Shown: positions 23,265 to 35,916 of the stretch, piece after piece
How the letters are laid out: each line of letters opens with the position of its first letter
Numbering within the stretch: the first letter of the stretch is position 1
Assembly (NCBI RefSeq): GCF_042445055.1
Contig: NZ_CP170339.1
Location: 124,001 to 188,000 of the forward strand
Length of the DNA stretch: 64,000 nucleotides
Direction of reading: 5' to 3'
From: Falsihalocynthiibacter sp042445055
GTDB lineage: Bacteria > Pseudomonadota > Alphaproteobacteria > Rhodobacterales > Rhodobacteraceae
The notes under the pieces: model-generated
What the model saw: only the letters and a program-made list of their open reading frames with translations
Told to the model about the DNA's origin: nothing
Databases searched by the model: none
Program-made: the position numbers and the translations under genes

Positions 23265-23942
23265 TTGGACTGGGAAAGCGAAGTGAAAGATATTGAGTAC
23301 GTCAAAGAGTTACTGAGATCGAAGTATGCCACCGAACGTGACCTTGAAATACCGTACCCATCTCTGGCCGCAGTGGTTCAAGAACAAGAGTTCAGCTTCG
23401 CAGAAGGTGTGGTAGCCGGTGAGGTCTCATTCGGCTCTGAGAACCGAGACGGCAAGCGGTACCTGAAATTTGAGAGCGGCGGTAAGTCCATTTACACCCA
23501 CCGGTTCATTGTATCGTATGCCCTTGGCCGATGGATGCCGAGAGAATGCGATGTTGATCACATCAATCACGATCCAACCGATAACAGACCAAGCAACTTG
23601 CGGATTGTTACCCCTCGCGACAATGGGAGTAACAAGCGCAAGGCTCTACTTTCCGAGTTAGTTGATTTGGATGGTGTGAAGGAAAAGCAGAGTGAGCCAG
23701 TTCCGGAAAAGGTAGTTGTTCCAGTCCCAGAGCCTGAACCAGAGCCGTACAAGACGGAAATACCGACAAACCTCTTTGACATTTCAAAGGCACCAATGTC
23801 GAGTGGGTCAATCCCGGTAACCCGGTTTACTGGTGAAACCAAGCCAGCAAATTACGCCGGGGCGTTTGGCGGCATGTGGTACAAAACAAATTTGGATACA
23901 TGGCATTTGCTGTTTGAACCGCCTGCTGAGCTGAGGCGCTAA
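23265..23942 (+). CDS. HNH endonuclease domain protein
   Basis: 225 residues. The HNH core (~85-125) reads THRFIVSYALGRWMPRECDVDHINHDPTDNRPSNLRIVTPRDN, with the DHINHD-N-N pattern of the HNH_3 group found in phage and homing nucleases. It is followed by an acidic proline-rich linker (PVPEPEPEPEP-like, ~150-160) and a C-terminal segment with WYKTNLDTWHLLF that may bind DNA or a partner. The first in-frame start is TTG 23265, with GTG 23283 also possible; no ATG precedes the domain. Near the end of the island's plus-strand genes; probably a selfish or defensive nuclease. Confidence 0.75.
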   Translation: MDWESEVKDIEYVKELLRSKYATERDLEIPYPSLAAVVQEQEFSFAEGVVAGEVSFGSENRDGKRYLKFESGGKSIYTHRFIVSYALGRWMPRECDVDHINHDPTDNRPSNLRIVTPRDNGSNKRKALLSELVDLDGVKEKQSEPVPEKVVVPVPEPEPEPYKTEIPTNLFDISKAPMSSGSIPVTRFTGETKPANYAGAFGGMWYKTNLDTWHLLFEPPAELRR

Positions 23943-24272
23943 AGCGTCAACACGGTTGTTGTACAGGACTTACCGATCCGCCTGAAAGATGTTGACGTCT
24001 CATAGAACGGTACGCGAGCTGGGAAGGAGGCCGCCGCAGAAATGTCGCGGTTCGCGCTTTATCCTCGAAGCAGTCCACGGATGTGGTGCAGCGTCGATCG
24101 TGCCGCGATACCGACGACAGGCGAGAACGGCCCTTAGCTGCGGTACGCGTCGAGCGACCACTCCCAGCCCGAAGCAGCCCTGGCGCAGAAACCCAGCGTG
24201 TTATAGCGGACCTTGGCAGAGACATGCCGTATCGATCAGGATGTGGACAATTAGCTGCCATTCTTCCAGGAG
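23943..24272. other. gene-free stretch, origin unknown
   Basis: GC-rich compared with its neighbours. Several frames are open for short distances, but none looks like protein of known type. An imperfect palindrome CAACACGGTTGTTG lies at 23949-23962. It may be debris of a former insertion. Confidence 0.35.
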
Positions 24273-25055
24273 TTACTTGCGACCTATATCGCCGTTCTGA
24301 GTTTCCTTCTCTGTCGACCTGGGCTTCCTGCGAACGACAATCATTGTTTCACCGCTATCTCTCCGAGGGTGCTTGGTCATTGGTTCGCCAAATTCGGTCA
24401 TCCGTAGATTGGAGTCGAATAAGTAAGCAAGAAACAGCAATGCAAAAAAACCCGGCAACACAATTGTTATTAACGAATTTGGCCCAAAAACAATCGCTAC
24501 ACTGATTGTGCCAATCAATATCCACATCAAAAGAGTGAACCCTGCCATAAGTTCATTTAGCTTTGACACGCTATAAGGCGCGTCAAATTTGGTTACAGGG
24601 TATGTCTTGTACAGTGCGCCTGATACTTGATCCTCAAGAAAATCAACATGGCGCTCCCAATTATTTTGCCAAAACTTGGCTCCGCGAAGAAGAAGAAGCC
24701 AAACAAAGGCCGTAAATGTTCCAAAGCACCAAATAGCAACGATAACCACTAGTCTAATCCAGTCGAGATGGCACTTTTTAGGTGTTTCTGAAGCAGGCCC
24801 GAGACAGTTTACATTTAAGGTGCCTGTCGCCAAAATGAGAGCCAAACCTGCTAGGGCGGCTCCCTGCAAAGTCCAAAGGTATGCGCTTCTGCGCCAATAC
24901 ATTTCGATTTCAAATTTTCTGATGTCGTGAGCCTTGTCATATGCCTCACGATGTTTTGTTTCCTCAGACTCATTATTATTAGGATTTATACCCAACGCTT
25001 CAAAATAGTTATCCTGCAATATTTTATCTCCGGATGCATGAAGTCGATTCACCAT
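24273..25055 (-). CDS. RipA-like inner-membrane protein
   Basis: 260 residues with four predicted membrane segments in two pairs (YLWTLQGAALAGLALILATG; LVVIVAIWCFGTFTAFVWLLLL; FTLLMWILIGTISVAIVFG; LITIVLPGFFALLFLAYLF). A cytoplasmic loop KFWQNNWERHVDFLEDQVSG lies between the pairs, and the tail is basic. The arrangement and the EIEMYWRRSAYLWTLQGA motif recall the RipA octameric membrane protein family. The role of that family is poorly known; in islands such proteins sit among defence genes. AT-rich and adjacent to the right end of the island. Confidence 0.6.
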   Translation of the reverse strand: MVNRLHASGDKILQDNYFEALGINPNNNESEETKHREAYDKAHDIRKFEIEMYWRRSAYLWTLQGAALAGLALILATGTLNVNCLGPASETPKKCHLDWIRLVVIVAIWCFGTFTAFVWLLLLRGAKFWQNNWERHVDFLEDQVSGALYKTYPVTKFDAPYSVSKLNELMAGFTLLMWILIGTISVAIVFGPNSLITIVLPGFFALLFLAYLFDSNLRMTEFGEPMTKHPRRDSGETMIVVRRKPRSTEKETQNGDIGRK

Positions 25056-25527
25056 GAGCGAACCGTAGTGGAGCCAAAAAACACAACGACAACTTCACGG
25101 TGGACACTCGGCTTATAGACCACTTTAGATATACTGAACACCTATGGTCTGACGGCCAATAAAATCTATTGATACTTGAACAGAGTGAGCACGATGGTCT
25201 GCAATGGATTGCAAGTGCGCAACATGAGTGTTGAACTGAATGTCCGGTTCCGAACAACCTGACTTTGCAAACTCCGCCTTCAGCGCAAAAGTGCCGTTCG
25301 TGCAGACCGCAGCGAAAGTCCGGTTTCCGCCGTATTGCTCGCCGCTCTTACCGCATCTATTTTGCTCAGCGCGCGACGTTCACTAGTTAGTTGATGCGAC
25401 GCTGAAACATGTCCTGTAGTTTCCAGAGTGCTTCCAGCGTAGCACTGGTGTAGCACCATGCGGGATTCGCAACGCAAGAAGCCTCCCGAAGGAGGCGTGT
25501 AACGTACTGATATATATCATGTATTTT
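25056..25527. other. gene-free right end of the island
   Basis: No credible ORF. It contains the terminator that ends the rRNA operon transcript (25481-25496). A stretch around 25290-25330 has the words GCAGACCGCAGCGAAAGTCCGG, which look like decayed intergenic repeat material similar in style to 23060-23130. Confidence 0.4.
25481..25496 (-). terminator. terminator of the rRNA operon
   Basis: GCCTCC/GGAGGC hairpin with a four-base TTCG loop when read on the minus strand, followed by TTCTTGCG. It lies 32 bp past the tRNA-fMet gene in the direction of transcription. Confidence 0.7.
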
Positions 25528-25604
<77 letters not shown>

Positions 25605-25700
25605 ACGCTTGGGTTTTGAGGCCCTTATCGTCCCCCAGGAGATATTTGTTCTGGGGCTTGAGGTATCGTTTGAGAGATACGTGTTATGTTTCTTACTAGG

Positions 25701-25815
25701 TTTGGCGGCGACCTACTCTCCCACGCCTTAAGACGCAGTACCATCGGCGCAACAGTGCTTAACTGCCGAGTTCGGGATGGGATCGGGTGTTTCACTTGTG
25801 CCATGACCACCAAAC
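25701..25815 (-). rRNA. rrf: 5S ribosomal RNA
   Basis: About 115 bases. On the minus strand it begins GTTTGGTGGTCATGGC and includes GAACCCGATCCCATCCCGAAC-type sequence and CGGCAGTTAAGC, typical alphaproteobacterial 5S. The ends pair (GTTTGG with CCAAA-type bases). Confidence 0.92.
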
Positions 25816-25954
25816 CGAGAAAGAAACACAACGCTCAGCTACTATCTTGTTTTGTTTCACTTAAAAAAGTGCAGCTTTTGATTTTTCCGCCTCATCCGTT
25901 CCCGAACAGATGTTCGGTGGTGAGGTTTGTAGAAGTCTCGCTTCTACTGGATCA

Positions 25955-28790
<2,836 letters not shown>

Positions 28791-29220
28791 TCCAGAAGAA
28801 GAAAGACTTGCGTCCAACTTTCCTGGTACCAAAAGCTTGTACTTTTTCCCGCTCCGGTGACAAACGTTACCGGAACAATGTGCTTCAAAAGAAGCACTGC
28901 GATCCCGCGTAGGATCGCGTTGATCTCATCTTGCGACAAGATCTGGTTAGTGTACTTGACTTGATAGTTATTTGAACCTTTGAGCTCGAAGCTCATGATC
29001 ACACTTACTCGCATGATCAGTTCAAAAACTGATGTTGTATCTCTCTAAACGATGTCAAACGTTGATCTCCCGAAGGGAAATCAACGAAAGCGAGACAGCG
29101 ACTTTCCAAAGGAAAGTTGCGTTCGCCATTCATCCGATTGGATGGCAAAACACAAAGTGTGCTCAACGATCAAATCGGAAGTCTATGTATTACGGGATCG
29201 TATCAGGCTGTCCTGCTGGC

Positions 29221-29484
<264 letters not shown>

Positions 29485-29528
29485 CGCCGCGTCTGATGTA
29501 AGCTCAATTCGCTTTGCAAATTGAACAT

Positions 29529-29604
29529 TGGTGGAGCGTAACGGGTTCGAACCGTTGACCCCCTGCTTGCAAAGCAGGTGCTCTACCAACTGAGCTAACG
29601 CCCC
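29529..29604 (-). tRNA. tRNA-Ala (TGC)
   Basis: 76 bases with encoded CCA. 5' GGGGCGTTAGCTCAGTTGG pairs with ACGCTCC at the 3' side. The anticodon stem-loop CCTGC-TTTGCAA-GCAGG gives TGC. It is directly downstream of 16S rRNA. Confidence 0.96.
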
Positions 29605-29747
29605 TAATAATGCTCCCACTGGAACACATAGTTACTGAAGAGATATGAGGACGGCTCGGTCCGATGCCTGAACTATGTTCAAGCTTATATGCTACTAAGT
29701 AGCTGCTAAGTGTTTCACGAGACAAGCAAGCTCATCTGACTAGAAAC

Positions 29748-31226
<1,479 letters not shown>

Positions 31227-31840
31227 AAACGCATTGCTGCGTATCCTTGACGTTCGAACCTCTGCACATCGTCCTATCTGTTCAGGATAGGACACTTATT
31301 CTGTTTGTTGTGCTTCAGTTAACAAAGTTAACAAAAAGCCGTCCAAACAGTGAAGCTGACACTAGATCATCGGCCGAAGCCTACTAGCGTTGATATACAG
31401 ACGTTGATCCATCGAACTGAACCAAACCGCCCACATATCTCTTCAGATATCATCAATTTCAAAGAGCGAAGAAACAATAACAAACCGTAGCGCCCTAAAC
31501 TTCGGCGCGCACCGCCCGTATCATCTCTTATAAATTATTAACCGCCGCGTATCCCTCAGGACCGTCTGGCGCCCCGTCAGTGCATCTCTGCGCCGCCGGT
31601 GAAGGGGGTTCTAGTCCCACTCAACAAAACCCGCAACCCCTTTCTAACAAAAAAACAAAACAAAATCAAAAAATACACAAAAACAACAACTTAAAGCAGA
31701 AAAATCTGCAGAATGTACCAAACAGAACAACGCGCAGAAACTAAAAAGCGAGGCGGGATCAGATCGTAAATAGCCAAAAGCTCTACTTATCCACAGACTC
31801 GCCCACAAGAACCGAGAATCTGCACCTCGATTCTGTGGAA
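31227..31840. other. rRNA operon leader and promoter region
   Basis: No protein-coding gene is believable here; the sequence to about 31500 is the 16S leader with the 5' half of the processing stem. A strongly A/T-rich block (31645-31720) lies upstream of the promoter and may act as an UP element. The remainder up to the msrQ end shows nothing else. Confidence 0.6.
31608..31636 (-). promoter_or_regulatory. candidate sigma-70 promoter of the rRNA operon
   Basis: On the minus strand, TTGCGG (31631-31636) and TAGAAC (31608-31613) are separated by 17 bp, followed by a C-rich region. Upstream on that strand is a T-rich tract that could bind the polymerase alpha subunit. It is about 380 bp before the 16S start. 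The -10 match is modest. Confidence 0.45.
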
Positions 31841-32455
31841 TCAGACGAATCTGACTCGCTGAAGCATTGGGAGACGGAGTGCCAATAGCAGGATAATGAT
31901 TCCGAAATAGATGAGCGGCTCTAGCTGCCAGCCTTTCACCAAGATCACATAGTGGAGTGCGCCAGCGAGTATCGCTCCATAAGTAAGTCGGTGCAGCTTT
32001 CGCCAAGCGGTCCCGCCTAAACGCCGGACTGCTAGATTATTTGATGTAATTGCCAGCGGGATCATAAGTGCGAATCCCAGCATACCGATGGTGATGTACC
32101 AACGCTTCACAATATCCTTGACGATTTGATCCGTCAGAAGCTGCATGTCTAGAAACAGCCACACGCCGAGGTGCATCAGTACATATGCAAACGCCAACAA
32201 CCCAATGGCCCGCCGGAACTTGATCAGGTTTAGCCCAAGTTTGGTGCGCAGGGGCGTGATCGCCAACCCAAGCACTAAGAGCTGTAGGGCAATCTCCCCT
32301 AATTCATGCTCCAGCGTCTTAACCGGATCAACGCCCAGCGCACCCGAGAACAACCGCCAAACCAAAAGAGCCGCCGGAAGCATACCTATTATATATAGGC
32401 TGCCCGCAGGAATCTTTCGCAGGAACTGATTAGTTGATTGAGTGACACTGCTCAT
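31841..32455 (-). CDS. msrQ: MsrQ, haem-binding membrane partner of MsrP
   Basis: Integral membrane cytochrome subunit that passes quinone electrons to the periplasmic methionine sulfoxide reductase MsrP. 204 residues with about six helices; conserved haem-ligand histidines are seen in LMHLGVW, KLHRLTY and ALHYVIL. The start at ATG 32455 (MSSVTQSTNQF) is chosen because residues before it are not membrane-like. It follows msrP by 46 bp, the usual msrPQ order. Confidence 0.92.
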   Translation of the reverse strand: MSSVTQSTNQFLRKIPAGSLYIIGMLPAALLVWRLFSGALGVDPVKTLEHELGEIALQLLVLGLAITPLRTKLGLNLIKFRRAIGLLAFAYVLMHLGVWLFLDMQLLTDQIVKDIVKRWYITIGMLGFALMIPLAITSNNLAVRRLGGTAWRKLHRLTYGAILAGALHYVILVKGWQLEPLIYFGIIILLLALRLPMLQRVRFV

Positions 32456-32501
32456 AGGTTTTCTACGCAACGACCACTGCTTTGCCGTGTTGGAAGCAAA
32501 G

Positions 32502-33425
32502 CTAGTAGTGCTCCTTAAGGTCCATACCTTTATACATGGAGGCCACGTCCTCCTCATATCCGTTGAACATCAGAGTGTCTTGACGCTTTGCCACCAGACC
32601 GCCGATCTTGCGCTCGCTTGCCTGACTCCAGCGCGGATGATCCACTGTCGGGTTCACGTTGGAATAGAAACCATACTCGCGCGGGTTAATCATGTTCCAG
32701 CTTGTCTCAGGCTGCTTATCCGTCGCGGTAATCCGAACGATAGATTTGATGGACTTGAATCCATACTTCCATGGCACGACCAGCCGTATCGGCGCACCGT
32801 TTTGCTTGGGCAGGTCATCTCCGTAGAGACCCGTCGCTAAGATAGTCAGGGGATGCATTGCCTCGTCCATGCGCAAACCCTCTCGATAGGGCCACGGTAT
32901 TGTGCGGGAGTTCTGACCGATCATTTCGCTCGGGCGCTCTAATGTTTCAAATGCGATGTACTTTGCGCCTGACTGAACGCCAACGCGATTCAAGAGCGTC
33001 GACAGTTCAAAGCCCACCCACGGGATCACCATTGCCCACGCCTCGACACAGCGGAAACGATAGATCCGCTCTTCCATCTGAACACCACTGGTCAAATCCG
33101 CTAGATCATAGGTGCCTGGTTTGTCGACCATACCGTCAATCTTGACGCTCCACGGATCGACGGTCAGACGATCCGCGTATTTGGCTGGGTCCCCCTTACC
33201 AGTGCCGAATTCATAGAAATTGTTGTACTTCGTAATGTCTTTGAAGCTGTTCGGCTCTTCGGTGCTCGAATACTTGCTGGGCACTGTGGCGATTTTTGCC
33301 CGCGCTGGACTGGCGGCGATAAGGCCCGCCGCACCGATCCCCGCCATGATTTGGCGGCGGTTCAGAAAATCAGCCTTGGGTGTGACGTCGGACCACTTGA
33401 GGTCGGATTTAAAACGGTATGCCAT
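32502..33425 (-). CDS. msrP: MsrP, periplasmic protein-methionine-sulfoxide reductase catalytic subunit
   Basis: Molybdopterin enzyme that repairs oxidised methionine in periplasmic proteins. 307 residues from ATG 33425, preceded by GAGAGGA. A twin-arginine export signal is visible (LNRRQIMAGIGAAGLIAASPARA), and the molybdenum-ligating cysteine is in YRFRCVEAW. C-terminal PWKYGFKSIKSIVRI is conserved. Cofactor loading before Tat export fits the signal. It forms an operon with msrQ. Confidence 0.94.
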   Translation of the reverse strand: MAYRFKSDLKWSDVTPKADFLNRRQIMAGIGAAGLIAASPARAKIATVPSKYSSTEEPNSFKDITKYNNFYEFGTGKGDPAKYADRLTVDPWSVKIDGMVDKPGTYDLADLTSGVQMEERIYRFRCVEAWAMVIPWVGFELSTLLNRVGVQSGAKYIAFETLERPSEMIGQNSRTIPWPYREGLRMDEAMHPLTILATGLYGDDLPKQNGAPIRLVVPWKYGFKSIKSIVRITATDKQPETSWNMINPREYGFYSNVNPTVDHPRWSQASERKIGGLVAKRQDTLMFNGYEEDVASMYKGMDLKEHY

Positions 33426-33675
33426 GCGGTCCTCTCTTGTAACTTTCATCCAACCTACGGGAAAAACCGCCACAGCAAAGATAAACCTGAATCTCTCACG
33501 AAGATGTTTCCACCTCGTTACCTTTACCATGCATATTCGTGACAATTTGAAACAAAACCCCCGCGTATTGAGGGCGAAACCATTAAAATGCCTCATAAAT
33601 TACGTGGCCTTGTTAGGATTCAATTAGGAAGCGCGTGTTTATTTGAGCCTGTACTTTCAGAATCAAGGAACTCAA

Positions 33676-34251
33676 ATGAAACGCATTATCCTCTCTGCTA
33701 TCGTCGCGCTTGGCCTTGCGCCTCATTCTGCGCTTGCGATTGACAATCAAGGGACACTTCAAGCGGTGCTTGATAGTGAGTTGAATAGTTGGATCACTGA
33801 CTCTCTGGTGATTGAGGCTCTTCGTTCGCAAAATTCGGTACACTCACGGCTGAGCGCCGCGGATATTGCGAGCATGGATGAGGAGTGGCGTTCCGAAATT
33901 GGCACCAAGGATGCCCCCCTCCAAACGCGGATGCTAGCGAAACCGATCTCAAAATACTTCATGCGCAAGCAGAAATCTCTCGATGGTATTGTCTCCGAAG
34001 TTATCCTGATGGATGCGAAGGGGCTGAATGTCGCGATGAGCAATACCACGTCTGATTATTGGCAAGGTGACGAAGCAAAGTTCACCGAGACATTCAATAA
34101 AGGTCTCGGCGCGGTCCATTTTAGCGAGATTGAATTGGACGAAAGCACGGGCGTCTATCTGGTGCAGGTTTCCACAACCATTGCCGATCCCGATACGGGC
34201 GAACCAATTGGCGCGGCAACCTTCGGCATCAACGTCGGCTTGCTTGAGTAA
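33676..34251 (+). CDS. periplasmic PDC/Cache sensor domain protein
   Basis: 191 residues. The ATG 33676 begins a Sec signal peptide (MKRIILSAIVALGLAPHSALA). The mature part is a single Cache-type domain, with the family's VSEVILMDAKGLNVAMSN and DYWQGDEAKFTETF motifs and a final strand IGAATFGINVGLLE. No membrane anchor, kinase or methyl-accepting part follows, so it is a free periplasmic ligand binder. It is divergent from msrP, and a partner kinase is not in the neighbourhood. Ligand unknown. Confidence 0.78.
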   Translation: MKRIILSAIVALGLAPHSALAIDNQGTLQAVLDSELNSWITDSLVIEALRSQNSVHSRLSAADIASMDEEWRSEIGTKDAPLQTRMLAKPISKYFMRKQKSLDGIVSEVILMDAKGLNVAMSNTTSDYWQGDEAKFTETFNKGLGAVHFSEIELDESTGVYLVQVSTTIADPDTGEPIGAATFGINVGLLE

Positions 34252-34259
34252 GAGGTTGA

Positions 34260-34289
34260 GAAGTGCGGCGCGAAGGCCGTCCGCACTTC
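34260..34289. terminator. bidirectional terminator between two convergent genes
   Basis: GAAGTGCGG (34260-34268) pairs with CCGCACTTC (34281-34289), a 9-bp stem with a 12-base loop. It lies between the Cache-protein gene and the end of the oppositely directed FMN-protein gene and could serve both. Confidence 0.6.
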
Positions 34290-35805
34290 ACTCCTGAATC
34301 TTGTCGCGATTCTCTTCAACAACGTTGGGGTAAATCTCGCTCATGCGCTTACTTGAGCCATCCGCCATAACCAGACGTACCTGACTGCGTTGAATTTGGC
34401 GCGGATCGGACACACCGAGCGAATGAGCAATCACTTCGACTTCGTGAATAATCCCTTTCGCATAGCGCGCAACCTTTTTGTATTTCTCTTCTGGAACCAA
34501 TCCCTGCTGAAGGCGGCGATCGTGCGTTGTGATCCCCGTCGGGCAGGTGTTCCGATTACATTTCAGCGCCTGAATGCAGCCTAAGCTGAACATAAATCCA
34601 CGGCCCGAGGTCACGAAATCCGCACCTGCCGCGATTGCCCAAGCAACATCGCTTGGATTCACAAGCTTCGCGCTTGCGATCAAGCGGATACGATCCTTAA
34701 GACCATGCATATCACGCATTGCCGATACAATCGGAAGCGCCTCTCGGATCGACATTCCGACCAAATCAATCAATGGCATCGGCGCAGCACCCGTACCGCC
34801 TTCTCCGCCATCAATGGTGAGAAAGTCTGGCGCCGATTCCGGTCCACGCTGTTGAATTTCTTGAAACAGGTTTTCGATTGCCTCGGGATGACCAACGACC
34901 GTCTTGATACCGACCGGCTTGCCAGTCATTTCACGAATATGCCCGATACTATCAAGCAGGTCGGCCCAACTATCTATAGACGCGTGCCGATTAGGAGAGA
35001 TACTCGCTTGGCCAACAGGAATACCGCGAATCTCGGCAATTTCTGGTGTTACCTTTGCTGCAGGAAGAATCCCTCCCTTTCCCGGTTTGGCACCTTGGGC
35101 GAGCTTAAGTTCGAACATCTTGATCTGTGGATGCTCCCCCAACTCGCGCAGCCGTTCATCGCTCAGGGTGCCGTCAGGGTTCCGTACCCCATAATGCGCC
35201 GTTCCGATTTGAAACACGATGTCGCAACCACCCTCAAAATGATACGGTGAAACGCCGCCCTCCCCTGTGTTCAACCAAATTCCCGCCTCTGCCGCACCGC
35301 GACTAAGCGCGCTTACCGCGGGCTTGGACAATGCGCCATAGCTCATACCTGAAATATTAAAGATGGACGGCGCCAGATAAGGGTTTCGCGCATAGGGCCC
35401 AATTTCCAAGGGCTCGGACTCGGCGGCCTGTCCTTCAAGAGGAGGGAAAGCCGCGTTCACAAAGATTGGCGTTCCCACGATTCCAAGGTTGCGCGTACTC
35501 CCAAAGGCCACGGTATTACTCGATCCCTGAGAAGCGCGCTCGATCCAATCCCGTTGCGCTCGGTTAAAGGGTAACTCCTCGCGATCCATCGCAAAGAAAT
35601 ACTGGCGGAAAAATTCCCCTAGCTGGGTAAACAAATGTCTGAAGCGGCCGATCACTGGGTAATTGCGGCGAATGGCGTCTTCTTTCTGAAGCCGATCCAC
35701 AATGAACATCGCCGTGATCAGAAGCGCGCAGACTCCTATCAACAGCACAAACAACAACGCCAGAACCTCAAGCGATTTTCCGGCCAGTTCCATATATCTC
35801 ATCAT
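34288..35805 (-). CDS. FMN-binding glutamate synthase family protein
   Basis: 505 residues from ATG 35805, with GGAG nine bases upstream. A single N-terminal membrane helix (LEVLALLFVLLIGVCALLITAMFIV) anchors the protein. The rest is the GltB FMN/barrel domain: NISGMSYGALSKPAVSALS, GGEGGTGAAPMPLID and the cysteine motif CNRNTCPTGI for an iron-sulfur centre. No amidotransferase domain is present. Substrate unknown; related proteins act in methylamine or glutamate metabolism, but the neighbours give no hint. Confidence 0.85.
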   Translation of the reverse strand: MMRYMELAGKSLEVLALLFVLLIGVCALLITAMFIVDRLQKEDAIRRNYPVIGRFRHLFTQLGEFFRQYFFAMDREELPFNRAQRDWIERASQGSSNTVAFGSTRNLGIVGTPIFVNAAFPPLEGQAAESEPLEIGPYARNPYLAPSIFNISGMSYGALSKPAVSALSRGAAEAGIWLNTGEGGVSPYHFEGGCDIVFQIGTAHYGVRNPDGTLSDERLRELGEHPQIKMFELKLAQGAKPGKGGILPAAKVTPEIAEIRGIPVGQASISPNRHASIDSWADLLDSIGHIREMTGKPVGIKTVVGHPEAIENLFQEIQQRGPESAPDFLTIDGGEGGTGAAPMPLIDLVGMSIREALPIVSAMRDMHGLKDRIRLIASAKLVNPSDVAWAIAAGADFVTSGRGFMFSLGCIQALKCNRNTCPTGITTHDRRLQQGLVPEEKYKKVARYAKGIIHEVEVIAHSLGVSDPRQIQRSQVRLVMADGSSKRMSEIYPNVVEENRDKIQE

Positions 35806-35916
35806 AAAAAAGTGCTCCAATACTCTGCACAGTATTGGAGCACAAAACCCGTGGTGCAACTAGCAATTCAATCGAGCCATGGAGTGACCCGCCCTCACAT
35901 GCGGACGGGACTTATT

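Noticed and set aside
31644..32006. A 120-codon frame on the minus strand
   Set aside because: It overlaps the end of msrQ and runs into the A/T-rich rRNA promoter region; no ribosome-binding site or protein-like composition.
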